A DNA stretch of 64,000 bases from Timema cristinae (GCA_039000515.1 JBCFYV010000100.1:55613433-55677432), one strand, 5' to 3'; counted from the stretch's first letter, positions 22,344 to 33,957 are shown. Numbers and translations: made by a program. Notes: a model not told the origin generated them from the letters alone.

Positions 22344-22470
22344 TGTCACTTTTGATAAATATTAGTAATACATATGAAATAAAAATACTACTACTAATAA
22401 AGTAAAATGCTATCAATTTTAACAACCAAGAATAAGTTTCTATTTTCTAAAAGGTCCATTAAATGTCCAT
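22343..22470 (+). mobile_element. SINE-F body abutting the 50-bp array
   Basis: CTGTCACTTTTGATAAATAT and TATTTTCTAAAAGGTCCATT match SINE-F. Its upstream part is absent, exactly where the array ends. Confidence 0.65.
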
Positions 22471-22484
22471 TCACAAAAAAATAA

Positions 22485-22633
22485 AGGATATATATACATA
22501 TATACACCTCAATTGTATATATATATGACTTGTTTTAATATATATATATATCTCAATTGTATATATATATATATATATATGACTTGTTTTAATATATTAT
22601 ATATACACACCTCAATTGTATATATATGACTTG

Positions 22634-22686
<53 letters not shown>

Positions 22687-22706
22687 CAATTGTATATATA
22701 TGACTT

Positions 22707-22746
<40 letters not shown>

Positions 22747-22868
22747 CTCAATTGTATATATATATATATATGACTTGTTTTAATATATATACACCTCAAT
22801 TGTATATATATGACTTGTTTTAATATATATATATATACACCTCAATTGTATATATATGACTTGTTTTA

Positions 22869-22919
<51 letters not shown>

Positions 22920-23165
22920 CTCAATTGTATATATATATGACTTGTTTTAATATATATATATATATATACCTCAATTGTATATATATGACTTGTTTTAATA
23001 TATATATTTATATATCTACCTTGATATTATACATATATCTTGATTATATATATATATATATATTTATGTATTTATACACCTTGATTTGATTTTATATATA
23101 CCTTAATTCTATACATATACCTTGATTATATATATATACCTTGATTTTATACATATATCTTGATT
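22485..23165. repeat. AT-rich minisatellite
   Basis: About ten irregular units pair a (TA)n run with CACCTCAATTGTATATATA and TGACTTGTTTTAATATATA. Spacing varies through (TA)n length. The last third drifts to CCTTGATTTTATA units. Confidence 0.93.
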
Positions 23166-23219
23166 TAACATTGACCTACACCTTAATTATATACCTGCTT
23201 ATGACTTAAACGAGCATTG

Positions 23220-24320
23220 TGACGTGGAGAGAACAAATACAATAATATATTCTCCTGTCCAAAACTCTCCTTTATTCTCAAGGTCAACCTCTTGCGGATA
23301 CCACGTCGCTAATTTGCGAGCAGACCTTGAGAGCCAAGGTACATACGATCTGTCTGCAACAGGACCTCACAAAGCGGACCGAGATAAGCCCAACCCTTTC
23401 CGTCAACACAATACTAGAGGAGGCGGTGGTGGAGGTTTCATGAAAGGACTCTCTCTCTCGTTGAAAGAAAAGATCCATCTAGGGACGAAGAGCGACGCGA
23501 CTCTCTTTTTATCAAACTCGTCCACGTGTGACAAGAGATAAGACACAGTTCTTTCACTCTTTCTTCAAGAGAGATTCACTCTCGGAGAATATTATCAGGA
23601 CTGCCATGACTGTTCGGGGGATATTGTTGTCTGTTGAGGTGACGGACATGCTCAAAACCAGAAGCGGTTGCTATCTAAACATATAGTAATGGATTTACCA
23701 GAGATGAAAGCAGTACTGATAGTGTGTTTGACTCTCTTCTGGGAGGCCTAGGCTCTATCTACACCCAATGTCATCTCTGAGGTAGCTACAGGTCTTACGG
23801 AGAAATACTTTATCTTCGTTCTCTTTCGATTAGCTATTACAAAATCTTTTCACTTTCATTTTTGTCTGAAGGTGGAGAAGTTTGGCTGGATCCTCAACAG
23901 TTCCACCATCAGCTGTAAATCCTGGGCAGCACTGAAGAGGAGTACTAGGGAAATGAGGGTTGAGGTAGTTTCCTCACTGAGCCAGAAGGTACTCTTGCAC
24001 ATCAGTCTGTCAAATGACCCTACAAGCGACAGCTTCACAGGGACTGGCTGTATATTGAGTGTTATTACTAGTATCGTTCATACATTGGTCATCTTAATAT
24101 TTGTCAGAGCCATATGAGTGAGATCGAGACAGATCAATGAATGTTACAACTTGCTCTAGCCCATACTAAAAGATTATCACACGAAAACAAAACGCTATTC
24201 CCCAATAGTAACCACATAGCTACCCAGAGATGATATCCAGTGTAGTCATTTACTGTTAGTGTTGGTTGTAAGGATAGTGTGCCTGACATTGACCTAGGAG
24301 GCCTAGGATTTATCCTATTT
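23220..24320. other. Less AT-rich intergenic block, coding not established
   Basis: Open frames at 23224-23541 (+), 23284-23478 (-), 23856-24038 (-) and 23872-24117 (+) overlap each other and none shows a domain or convincing splice context. A short motif (GATAGTGTG...GGAGGCCTAGG) occurs twice, near 23720-23760 and 24270-24312. Confidence 0.4.
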
Positions 24321-24326
24321 TTTTTA

Positions 24327-24552
24327 GAACCGCGTTTTACAGCTGATTCGGGCCGTATCCATATGTTCTAATTCATATAATGTTTTAGGGAATATCAAAA
24401 TATAATAAACAGGATATGAACCCACATTTGTATGGAGGGAGAGTGGAAAAACCATTTAGGGAAAACCTCTCCCAGCACACCCGACGGAGATTCGAAGCCC
24501 GATCTCCCAATCATCCATGAGAATGATGCGAACTATCCAAAATGTCACCAGG
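24327..24552 (-). mobile_element. SINE-B copy (old)
   Basis: The tail AACCGCGTTTTACAGCTGAT, the block TTTGTATGGAGGGAGAGTGG and the B box GAGATTCGAAGCCC are diverged but ordered. Confidence 0.7.
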
Positions 24553-24559
24553 GTTTGGT

Positions 24560-25250
24560 TAGTTGGACTTGAGTTAGGTTTAATATTCCACCTGGCTTCA
24601 TAATTCCATAATAACTCTAATCACATCATCTCATTGAGAGTCTGACGTGTAGACAACCTCCTGTGTTGTACCCTGGGTAAGATGACCTAACTAGCTGCCA
24701 TATATCTCTCCCGGTCTTATATGCCATACGAAAAAAAAAAAAAACTGATGTAATTGGTATTACTAAGCGTATGTTTGACATTGTCTTTGAAAGCCTAGTG
24801 TATATTCTTTAGAAATAAAAGATATAGTAACATTTTAAACGGTTCGTTTAATTATTCTTGAAAATAAATATGGAAATGAAATTCACATAAAAATGTAATG
24901 TTTCATTTAGCACGTCTTAATAAATATATATAACTTTCGCACATGAAATGTTATAATATATTTTTAAATGGTGCAATAATTTTAATTATAAATTATTCTG
25001 TTGAGTGGCATGGTAGTCTGTCTTGTAAAATATAGGCCTACGGTTTGTTAGTGAAGATTGATTCTATTAACTATTTATTATAAATATTTATTTCAAAATC
25101 AAAATATTTTTTAATAATACGTTACCATTTAATTTTGTTTAATGTTGCTCAATGTAGTGCATAATATAATTTGATAGCAATTTAAAATAAAGTGAACGGA
25201 ATAAAATTGTATGCGACTACGTAATTTTATCAAAATATTAAAATAATTAA
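24560..25250. other. AT-rich intergenic DNA
   Basis: No gene or clear repeat recognised. Confidence 0.5.
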
Positions 25251-25255
25251 TATAA

Positions 25256-25844
25256 TCTTTCTTACTAATATTATAAATGCGAAAGTTTGTGTGTTTGGAT
25301 GTTTGTTACTCAATCACGCCAAAACTGCTGAACGGATTCGAATGAAACTTTGTACGTTGGTAGAATATGTCCTGGAATAACATATAGGGCTATTCCCAAC
25401 CTTTGATTTTAAATAATTATAAATATATGTTTATAATGTGATTGAAATTATGTTATTCAAGAATTTGTGATTTTATATTTTGTAATTAAAGTATATAGTA
25501 ATTAGTGTGACGTAGTTTCATACTACTAAATAATAAATATGTGATTTTTTTAGCTATATATATAGAAAAAAATATTATTTCATTTATTTATTTATATTAC
25601 TAATTATGAAGGTAAAAATAAAAAATAAAAAATTTATAATTGATAACTTAAATAATATATATTTTTTTATTATGAATTATTTAAAAGTGAAAATTAAAAT
25701 ACGCCAAAATTATTTACAGCTAAAACTGAGAAAAAGCATAGATATTTGAAAAAAAAAAGTTTGATTTATGACTAAAACAGTTTAATTAAAAATTAATAGA
25801 TTTTATCAATTATTGCGGGTGAAGCCGCGACGGGTAAAAGCTAG
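25256..25844 (+). mobile_element. Non-autonomous Helitron-like element
   Basis: It starts TCTTTCTTACTAATATTATA, continues with AATGCGAAAGTTTGTGTGTT, and ends GCGGGTGAAGCCGCG (hairpin-forming), a short spacer and CTAG. An A precedes it and a T follows. These are Helitron end features common in insects; no Rep/helicase is encoded. Confidence 0.75.
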
Positions 25845-26485
25845 TTGGTTATAATTAAAACACCAGTACAATAATAGTGTTGTTAAATAATGGTTTGTGA
25901 ATTAATATAAGTGAGTGATGTTTTTAGCTGATAACAGTAAAATAAAAGACACATATTAATATAAACCAACAAGGAGAACGAAATAGTTTCTGTTTTTTTT
26001 TTTTGTTTAGAAAGTAAATTCCAGCAAAAGTTTTTATTTGCTAAACAAAGTAAACAATGCGAATTGAAAAGGAGAAACATTTTGAAATGGCTATGAGATA
26101 TATTCGCATTCTTTTATCTAAGAGAAGATGAGAAATAACGAATGTGGATTCAGTTTTACATTGTTGTAAGCTTAATAACCATCAAAGGAACACGTCACCA
26201 CTGGAATTCCATTCAAGGAAGAACAATCTTTAGAAAGTTTAGACACGTCAAAAAAGAGTTTAAGAAGTGCTAATACTTTCTTGTATTTATATTTAATTCA
26301 AAGTTTTCGTTATTTACATTTAGGAAAAGTATTTTTAAACAATTTTCTAATGTAAAACAGTATTAAAACAACGTATACTAAACTTTTTTCTATGACTATC
26401 CTTTTGACCCACATCTGTGGTCACGTAGTCCGGATGTCAAGCTCGCTTGTTTAGTCTGATTTTATGGCGATGAGGAGTTTTTTTT
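25845..26485. other. AT-rich intergenic DNA
   Basis: No gene recognised; short frames are AT-driven. Confidence 0.5.
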
Positions 26486-26702
26486 AGCACTGCGTCTTAC
26501 TACCCGTTCGGGTTATACGCTTATGTACTAATTACGATAATGATTTTAGGGATTAGGAAGGTTATGTTTTAGACATTTGTGCGGAAAACCATTTTGGAAA
26601 TACCTCAATAAACCCGACTGAGATTAGAACATCGATCTTCCCGTCACCGGCAGTCTAATCTATTGCGAGAGTAACGCCTTAGACCATGCGGCCCCCGAAG
26701 TG
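26486..26702 (-). mobile_element. SINE-B copy
   Basis: The tail CTTACTACCCGTTCGGGTTA and the head CCTTAGACCATGCGGCCCCC are clear. Confidence 0.85.
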
Positions 26703-26719
26703 GGTGTAGGCCTATGTTA

Positions 26720-27310
26720 AGTTGATAGGTTTACAAAATATATCTTCGGCCCCGGTGAAAACTGATGATAAGATTTCGCCCTTGGGATGCAAAACCCTGG
26801 TCTAACGCGCTACTATCACTGACTGGACCACCGACGAGGGGGTCACGGACCCCAGGGGTATTGTACCGACCTGACGTACGGGACCGGGACCCGCTCTGGG
26901 CCCACGCACGTCTCGTATAAACGAGCACTAGACTGTCTTTGTCACCTTCCGGTACTGGCAGATCTCTAGACATCCCGTCGGGGCGTCTCCACGGGGCGGT
27001 CCCTGGACAATGTGACGGATGGGGTCCGGCATAGCTAAGACCCCAACAAGGTCATCTGTGTGCGAGGAGGGGGGTACTCCCTGCACCTCCGGAAATGCTG
27101 GGGCGGCAGCTAGGAAGGTGAGAAAGAGGAAAGAAAGGCCGGAGATTTTAAGAGAACGAAGTTTGAGGAGATGACTGTTCGGAGACTGAGCTCCTGACTT
27201 CCTCGTGATTGGGCGATCACCAGGAGGAGCCAACTCCTCCCTCCATCTGGTCCCAGTGGAGGGGGAGAGGGGTATTCCGAGTACCCGGAATGGCCCTCAT
27301 GGATCTTGGT
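26720..27310 (-). other. GC-rich island, possible exon(s)
   Basis: This block is far more GC-rich than its surroundings. Minus-strand frame 26928-27233 contains a hydrophobic stretch (SGLSFLFLTFLAAAPAFP) followed by a polar segment with two cysteines (GCLEICQYRK). A second minus frame continues at 26731-26973. There is no in-frame ATG just upstream and no domain I recognise. It may be an exon of a secreted protein with a frame break, or an old GC-rich repeat; the plus strand at 26795-26840 also resembles a SINE-B head. Confidence 0.25.
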
Positions 27311-27314
27311 CTTT

Positions 27315-27412
27315 GTCTGATCGAGGTTCCTAACCCGGTCAGGTCCATCGAGGTTTTTTCCTAAATGCAAATGTGGGTACACTTCCTATAAATTCAATTT
27401 TTCTCATCCTTG
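27315..27412 (+). mobile_element. SINE-B fragment
   Basis: GATCGAGGTTCCTAACCCGG, TTTTTTCCTAAATGCAAATG and GGTACACTTCCTATAAATTC match the SINE-B middle. Confidence 0.6.
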
Positions 27413-27414
27413 AC

Positions 27415-27712
27415 ATACACGTTAGCTCAGTCGGTAGCGTGTCGGTCTACTAAGCTAAGAGTTCCGGGTTTGATTCCCGGCTTAGCTGTAAATTTATAAT
27501 TTATGAAAATATCGGTTTACCCTTTGGCATTGATAAGTTAACGGTCGATGTCTGGATGTTGTGCCTGTGCTAGTCTTAAGATCGAATATAACGACAGGTC
27601 TAGCACGCTGGCAGTGGAGAATATATGGCTTGGATAATAAACTGACCAAAGGCTGGTAAAGTAAATATGCGTACAACCCGAATGGGTGTGAGATGTGGTA
27701 ATAAATAAATGT
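27415..27712 (+). mobile_element. SINE-D copy with shared tail
   Basis: A tRNA-like head (TTAGCTCAGTCGGTAGCGTG, B box GGGTTTGATTCCCGG) is followed by the SINE-D body (GATGTCTGGATGTTGTGCCT, GACAGGTCTAGCA) and a 3' end GCGTACAACCCGAATGGG like the A and B tails. The anticodon stem has a mismatch, so this is not a functional tRNA gene. Confidence 0.8.
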
Positions 27713-27961
27713 GTAATGTATCACACTCGAGGGACATCTCTCATCTCTCACCACAGTAGACATTGATGATTCTGTTCGCGATGGCGGAGGAATCTATATA
27801 CATCCGGCAAGTGACCACCACTTGTCGGACGAGCTCTGACGTCACACTTGACAAGTAGATACAATCAACTCTTTACAGATATGTCAAAATAAGAAGAGGT
27901 AAAAATACCTTGTTTTATTTCCGTTTTATGACAAGGGTTTTAATATTTTATTTTTATTTTC

Positions 27962-28268
27962 TATTCCGTCGGTGAGCTGGCGGTCTAGGGGTAAGGTGTC
28001 AGACTTCTTGCTGGGGTCCGGGGTTCAATACTCAGTCCCGGCACAGATTTATCTGATGCCAAACCCTTCCTTCACCTCTGACAAGACGTGTATTAATCAC
28101 AACTTGTGAATGTGTGGAAATGCCAGGCCTCACCGTGGTTCGGATCCCACGTTAAACTGTAGGTCCTCCATTTCTTCTCACAATCACCCTACCATTACAT
28201 ATTAGCGTAAGTGCGTATAGCCCGAACGGGTAGTAAGACGCGGTGCTGATAATAATAATATATTCCGT
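27962..28268 (+). mobile_element. SINE-A with 8-bp target-site duplication
   Basis: TATTCCGT at 27962-27969 and 28261-28268 brackets a full element with head, B box GGGGTTCAATACT, body and tail. Confidence 0.93.
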
Positions 28269-28559
28269 TTAAGTCTATCTATCTGGTTGGTCGGAAGAGT
28301 CTTTGGTTGTTATCCACGAATATATTACAAGCATACCCCGCTGTGACGATAGGCAAGGTTCCAGACCATTGTCGTAAAGCGAACTATTGTCCTCTATTTT
28401 ACACTTGTCGATTCGTGAACTGTAGTGTAATCGTCATAATATAAAAGTAGAGGGACGCATAATGTTCGAGAAGAGGAGAATAGATCAGAAATAACTACTC
28501 AAAGAGGGCTTACATGACAAATTTAGATAAAATAAAATTAGCTGTCACTGTTTCTTCTA

Positions 28560-28734
28560 CAGTAGTCCCATGGCTTCTTTGGTGCTGACTGACAGCTGAC
28601 GGCTTTGAAAAGTTACCAGACCAAATTATGTATCCCTACGTCGAACCGTATTATCCGCAAAAACATGTGTTTAGCAGCTGTCAGAAGTCAGCTGTGAGCT
28701 GTCAGTCAGCACCAAAGAAGCCATGGGACTACTG
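28560..28734. mobile_element. Tc1/mariner-type MITE, short form
   Basis: Long inverted repeats start CAGTAGTCCCATGGCTTCTT and end with the reverse complement. TA flanks both ends (28558-28559, 28735-28736). No coding capacity. The second copy is at 56825-57060. Confidence 0.88.
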
Positions 28735-28739
28735 TATAG

Positions 28740-29395
28740 TCAACATAATTATATGGTAAAAGGAAGGTCTCGGACTTACTTGCATACAAAAAGTTCACAT
28801 TACCCAATCAGATAAAAGAAATTAAAAATATTAAATGGTGTCTCTTCCACTTAAATACTACAAAATTGCTATCGACACCTCAAAACAATCAAATATCTGA
28901 AATTTCATCAATTTTGCATATAAAATTTATCTAGATAAAAGGAAGGGCGTGGAATTTACTACTTAAAGAGCTATCACATGACACGATTGGGTAAAAAAAC
29001 ATAGCTCTTCTATTGTCAACATATATAGTTAGAGGAAGTGCTGGGACTTACCAACATAACAAATGTTTACAGGCCTCGATCAGATAAAAAAAAAATTAAA
29101 TGTGGAGAAAAGTCTATTTGCTTGCTTGAGTCCCTCGGAAAGTTTCTGACTAGAATTTCGCTTTACTCGACCGTAATTCCACAAGATTATGCGTTGCGCA
29201 TGGGCTATAGCATTCTGTTTTCCTTTTTTATCCGCCTTTACTAGAGAAAAGTTCTTACATATGGCCCTTAAAGACATTTATAACTAAAATAAACATAAAT
29301 AAACAGTTAATAATCAACTAAATCACAGATCGTAGCAAACAATGTTCTAGTGACTTAAGAAGCGGTAAGGTGAGGATAAATGAGGAGCTATTTGA
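28740..29395. other. AT-rich intergenic DNA
   Basis: No gene supported. The frames at 29038-29244 (+) and 29080-29277 (-) shadow each other and have no recognisable domain. Confidence 0.5.
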
Positions 29396-29396
29396 A

Positions 29397-29497
29397 TCTA
29401 AAAGTAGTGGCCTCGCTATAGAAAACTGAGATTAACGGCCGTAGGGTTCACTGTGCTGATCACACGATAGCCTTTATCCGTGCAAGTTGGAACTATC
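29397..29497 (+). mobile_element. SINE-C 3' fragment
   Basis: ATAGAAAACTGAGATTAACG and GCAAGTTGGAACTATCTTT match the 3' part of SINE-C at 34131 and 37840. Confidence 0.65.
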
Positions 29498-29569
29498 TTT
29501 AACAATAGTGCGTATAACCCGAACGGGTAGTAAGACGCGGTGCTAACAATAATAATAATTTAACAATAG
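29498..29569 (+). mobile_element. Strongly 5'-truncated SINE tail with 11-bp target-site duplication
   Basis: Only the last 50 bp (29509-29558: CGTATAACCCGAACGGGTAG ... AATAATAAT) are present, yet TTTAACAATAG flanks it at 29498-29508 and 29559-29569. It is a genuine truncated insertion, not an eroded copy. Confidence 0.9.
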
Positions 29570-30805
29570 ACAGCGAATGATCAGATAATATGGCTTTAAT
29601 GTGGTTTGATGCCATAGAGTTTTTTTATTTCAACATTGACGGAATAAGGCATTAAAAACCCCTTAAATTTCAGTGGACACGAACAAACACAAATTTGTTT
29701 GTATGTGTAAATATGTTTTATTATTTTAATATACCTTTTAAGCAAGTCAGGGAATCCTTAGCGCAGCTATTTCCAAACCTTTTCAACTCAATGCACACTG
29801 AACAAGGCACTAAAATTGTCAAGTCACACTATTAGTTTTTTTAAGAAGAGATTTTATTATTTAAAAAAAACGCCACGATTAGGTTTTAAAGTTCAATAGC
29901 TAAAATTGTAATCAATGTACAGCTAAACAAAATGTTGATCACGGATCTAAAAAGATTTAATTTTTATTCCTAATTTTTTTCTTCACCTCTTTATAATATT
30001 CCCTCAAACTCCCACGGGGCACTTGTTTTACCCTTCGTGTCACACCGGTAGACTAATAAAAACATGTAATTAGAGATCCTTTAAAAAAAAAAAAAACGCT
30101 TTCAATGAGACGTCGAGGGACGTATTTTGGCGCCATATGAGACGCGTTAGTTCCACGAACTGTTGACCCGTACTAACCGAGTCTGGACGTGCCACGTGCA
30201 AGCGTTCAAGCGTGAAGAAGTACCTCCCCTACCCCTTGCTCACTTCCTCCCTCCTACACCCTCCCCAAGACTCTCGAACCCTAATTTCACCCTCGGGGGA
30301 AGGAAGGGCCGGACCACTTGTCTACAACATTACGTCTTAAACCTTTCAACTCTACTTGAAATCTGTTTAGATGAAAAGGCCGTATCTACAGTTATAATAA
30401 AAACTTGAACCCCTTGATACGGTTGAGAGCGCTAAGACGTCTATTCTCTCTTCCCCCACAATCGTACTGTTGAATGACAGTTCCCACTTTCGTAGAATTA
30501 ACTGTCTGACCTAAAGTGATAGGATTATGAGGATGACATTTAAATATTTTTTTTAGCACTTAGTCTTACCACACATTAATACTATACGCTTTATGTAATC
30601 ACTAGCCCCCTTCCCCGTAAAAAAAATTATTGTAAAGAATCCTGTAAAACAAAGCTTCAAATCATTCCTACCATCACTGTATAGCCCCCTCCCTCCTATT
30701 TTCATCTCATTCCTCTTTCCTCACCCCCTACCCCCCGCCCCCTTCACCAACCCCACTTTCCCTTCAACAACTTTTTTTTTTCCCAACGACTATATAATAT
30801 ATTAT
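29570..30805. other. Intergenic DNA
   Basis: Contains the repeat shared with 1140-1270 (about 29940-30060). A C-rich patch at 30160-30330 has a short open frame without any domain. No gene called. Confidence 0.5.
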
Positions 30806-30807
30806 CG

Positions 30808-31035
30808 ACATCTTTCAAGGGTGTCCTGGAATTTGGTCAAAACATTTTAAATAAAGAGAAAATGTTTTGACAAAATTCCAGGACACTCTTGAGAGATATT
30901 CAAGATCTGTTGATATTACCATGTGCATAAAACTAAACTTTATGTTGCTACTGGAGAAATATTTGATTTATTTTAGCCAAAAAAGTGTAATGCTATAAAA
31001 ACTGTAAAATTACTTGCGCTCCCTTCTGTCGTACC
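30808..31035. mobile_element. Foldback MITE, left arm missing
   Basis: It matches the right half of the element at 36239-36605: hairpin centre at about 30815-30890, then GTTGCTACTGGAGAAATATT and GCTCCCTTCTG. The right end is ACC followed by TTAA (31036-31039). Confidence 0.8.
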
Positions 31036-31358
31036 TTAAAACTTATTTGTTCATCTCTCCTGGTTACTTTTTGATAAAATTAAAAATTTCTACACTTCAT
31101 TTAGAACTCTTTTGAAACTGTCTGTTTACAGCTTAATTGTTCTGATTAAAATAATAAATAAAATAAATTTTGGTGGAAATAGCTTTGAGGGAGGGTGGGA
31201 AATCACCACCAGTACTTCCGTTTAGAAATGAACCAAAGTCCTTTTTAATCAGACTCAAACACACAATACGTATGTATGATCACTGATATATTTTTTATTA
31301 AAATGGAGGTTGAAAAATGTTCTAGTATCCAACTTAAAAAAAAAGTTTGGAACCCACT

Positions 31359-31580
31359 TCGGTGGGCACATGGTCTAAAGCGTAACTCTTGTAATTATAA
31401 TAAACGGCAGATGACAGGGAGATAGGCCTTAGAACCCCTGTCGGGGCTATTGAGGTTTGTATTTCCTAAATTGTTTTCCCCTCTTCTTTACACAAGCTCG
31501 GATACATTTCTTCTAAATTCAACATGTCTCGTTCCCTAACTCATTAGCGTAATTAACACATATGCATTAAAAAAACAGGG
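31359..31580 (+). mobile_element. SINE-B copy (old)
   Basis: CCCACTTCGGTGGGCACATG, GTCTAAAGCGTAACTC and AGAACCCCTGTCGGGG mark the head; the CTCTTCTTTACACAAGCTC block follows. Confidence 0.7.
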
Positions 31581-31589
31581 GTACAACAT

Positions 31590-32900
31590 AATTTCTTTTT
31601 ATATTTGAAGATAGTTTTAAAGGTTTTTAAAGCTTCAGAGCTGTCATTCTCTCAAGTATGATTTATTATTTTAGTAGAGACAGAACAATCCATAAAAAAT
31701 TGTATTATATTTTAAAATATTGTTTCTACCAAAAATGTAGGCGAAAGTTCCAACCCGTTAAAAAGCTTTAATTTTAATTTAAGTGCTTTTTAAAAAAAGT
31801 TTACTAACGTACATGAAACCCATAAAATATTATGTTGTGACTCTCTCAAAACATGATTTATTTGATAGAGGTAGGCTAGATATAAGCTTCTAAACTTTCA
31901 ATTCAATCTCAGAAGTATACATTTTCGCGTGAAATGTCGTTAAATTACTTTAAGAAATGTTTAAACTCAAAATTTAAACTTTTTATCTAGTCAAATACTG
32001 CTGATAATTTTCGCCTACATATTGTGAAACACAATGTTAAATAAAATCAAACCTATTCATAAAAATGCGGGAATGTTATACATCTGCAACTCGTCTCCCT
32101 TCTCTTTCATGTAGCACCCTTAGCAAACACCACTATATGAGGAGTAGTGCCTTTCAAAACCTCATTTAAAAACCAAAAACCCTATCCACAGCCATGTCTA
32201 CATATATTTTCGTTACAAAACACACCACTTTGCGCCTGTCATTAAAAATATTATACCTACCCGCTAAGCTGATCTGTATAACTTATTGTATCAAGATCTA
32301 TCTAACGGCGCTCTACACACAGCATAAAATTAATTAAATCCAGTTTGATTATATCAGCTAGAAAGGAGGGTTGAGAATTAAGTATTTTTTTGTCTATAAG
32401 ACTTTTTATAATTTAACTTTTAGAAAAATAACCATACATAATGAAAGAACACTCATTAATTAACTAGAGTAAATATATGATAAGAGAGATTTCATGTCCA
32501 TTTTTTTTTACCACCGCATTTTACTACCTGATCAGGTTATACCATACGTTATTATTATGTCTCTTGATGATGATAATAATAATAATAATAATAAATGCGT
32601 ACTTTAGACATGCTATTCGCTTAAGAGGGCGATAAAACATCGTTCAAGAGTACGCATAATTTTCAGTTAGTAATAATATTATGGAAAGAGGAGTAGAACC
32701 AATGTAGAGAGAATAGTACACAGCAGTTGTATTTTAATGCGAAGACAGCCACATTTACATTATTTTTAATTAGGTAGAGTAATTATGTTAATGAGACATT
32801 GATGTGTAGTTTAGAGGTTTATTTATTATTTAAAGTCCCAAAATGTGACCTAATTTTTAACAACTTAGGTTATCTTTACACATAGATTTGCGTATGTAAC
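31590..32900. other. AT-rich intergenic DNA
   Basis: A SINE-B tail fragment (-) lies near 32507-32552. No gene is seen. Confidence 0.5.
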
Positions 32901-32902
32901 GC

Positions 32903-33150
32903 GCTGTCTTGTGTACTGAGTACGTCACAAGCTCAGCCAATCAGATGTCTTTCTCCATCTGGTGCTACCTTCTATTCGCTTCACATTGCTGTCTTGTGTA
33001 CTGAATGACGTCACAAGCTCAGCCAATCAGATGTCTTTCTCCATCTGGTGCTACCTTCTATTCGCTTCACATTGCTGTCTTGTGTACTGAGTGACGTCAC
33101 AAGCTCAGCCAATCAGATGTCTTTCTATAACTGACGTTACCTTATATTCT
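32903..33150. repeat. 86-bp tandem repeat, 3 copies, each with a CRE and a CCAAT box
   Basis: GCTGTCTTGTGTACTGA starts at 32903, 32988 and 33074. Units 2 and 3 carry perfect TGACGTCA (33006-33013, 33092-33099) and unit 1 a degenerate TACGTCA. All three carry AGCCAATCAG (CCAAT at 32937, 33023, 33109), 17 bp from the CRE start. A regulatory role is inference. Confidence 0.9.
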
Positions 33151-33214
33151 CTTTAATTTAATTCTAATTTAGATAAAATTATCCGCTATTGAAAGAAGAG
33201 AGAATTGATAAACC

Positions 33215-33455
33215 TTTTAGGTAAAAACCACCCATAGTACATTCGACAGGGATTCGAACCACGATCTAGCCATTATTAACCACTAAATTAGGGGGGTAGA
33301 TACGCTAGAATTCATAGGAATAAATATACCCGCATTTGCGTGGAAGGAGAGTGGTGAAACTATTTAGTAATACCTCACCCGCATTACATCCAGCTTAGAT
33401 TTGAATCTGGACCTCTCCGTCACCGACTAAACGAGTCTGACATTTAGTTCGCGTG
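33215..33455 (-). mobile_element. Two SINE-B pieces, overlapping insertion
   Basis: GGGATTCGAACCACGATCT (33240-33265) belongs to one copy. GCATTTGCGTGGAAGGAGAG, TAGATTTGAATCTGG and a head ending GTGCCCACCAATGCG belong to another. Confidence 0.65.
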
Positions 33456-33599
33456 CCCACCAATGCGGAGACACAAGAACAATTTTTTTTTTTTTACATT
33501 TTAGGGCGTGGGGGAAAAAAAACTGAACCTACTTCAAAACGGAATTGGTGGTCAATAATCATACTTTTGTATGTCGACGTATTTTTACATTTTATTTTT

Positions 33600-33890
33600 A
33601 CGTCGAGGAGAGATGATACGACACTCCCCCTCCCCCCTCCCTCCATGCACTTGGTCCACTATCGCACGGAACCGGGAGCGGTTCCCTCCGGGTGGCAAGC
33701 CGAATAATCAGGGTAAATTAGCGGGACTGCGGCTTACAAATTACCTTCAAGCCAAGACGTCGACTTGATTGCTTGGGATGACGTCACCGGTAATAATTAT
33801 TATAGGGGAACCCGGGCTGTGCGGCCGACTCACGTGGGTTGCACGCTTTGGACAGTGGACGGACGGAACTCTGGAGAAATATTATTACGT
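33600..33890. promoter_or_regulatory. GC-rich block with promoter-like motifs
   Basis: Within AT-rich DNA this block has TGACGTCA at 33779-33786, a TATA-like TTATTATAGG near 33797, and a CACGTG E-box near 33831, followed by GC-rich sequence. It lies 0.6 kb past the CRE/CCAAT repeats. No attached gene is identified. Confidence 0.3.
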
Positions 33891-33957
33891 TCCTAAAATA
33901 TAGCGGGGTTTTAGGTTAAGGGTGAAGAAACACGAACACATTTTGTCTGCGGGGTCA

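Noticed and set aside
23224..23541. 105-codon plus frame
   Set aside because: It begins at GTG, overlaps a minus frame of similar length and shows no domain or splice context.
27421..27487. Functional tRNA gene
   Set aside because: A and B boxes are good, but the anticodon stem is mismatched and a SINE-D body follows directly.
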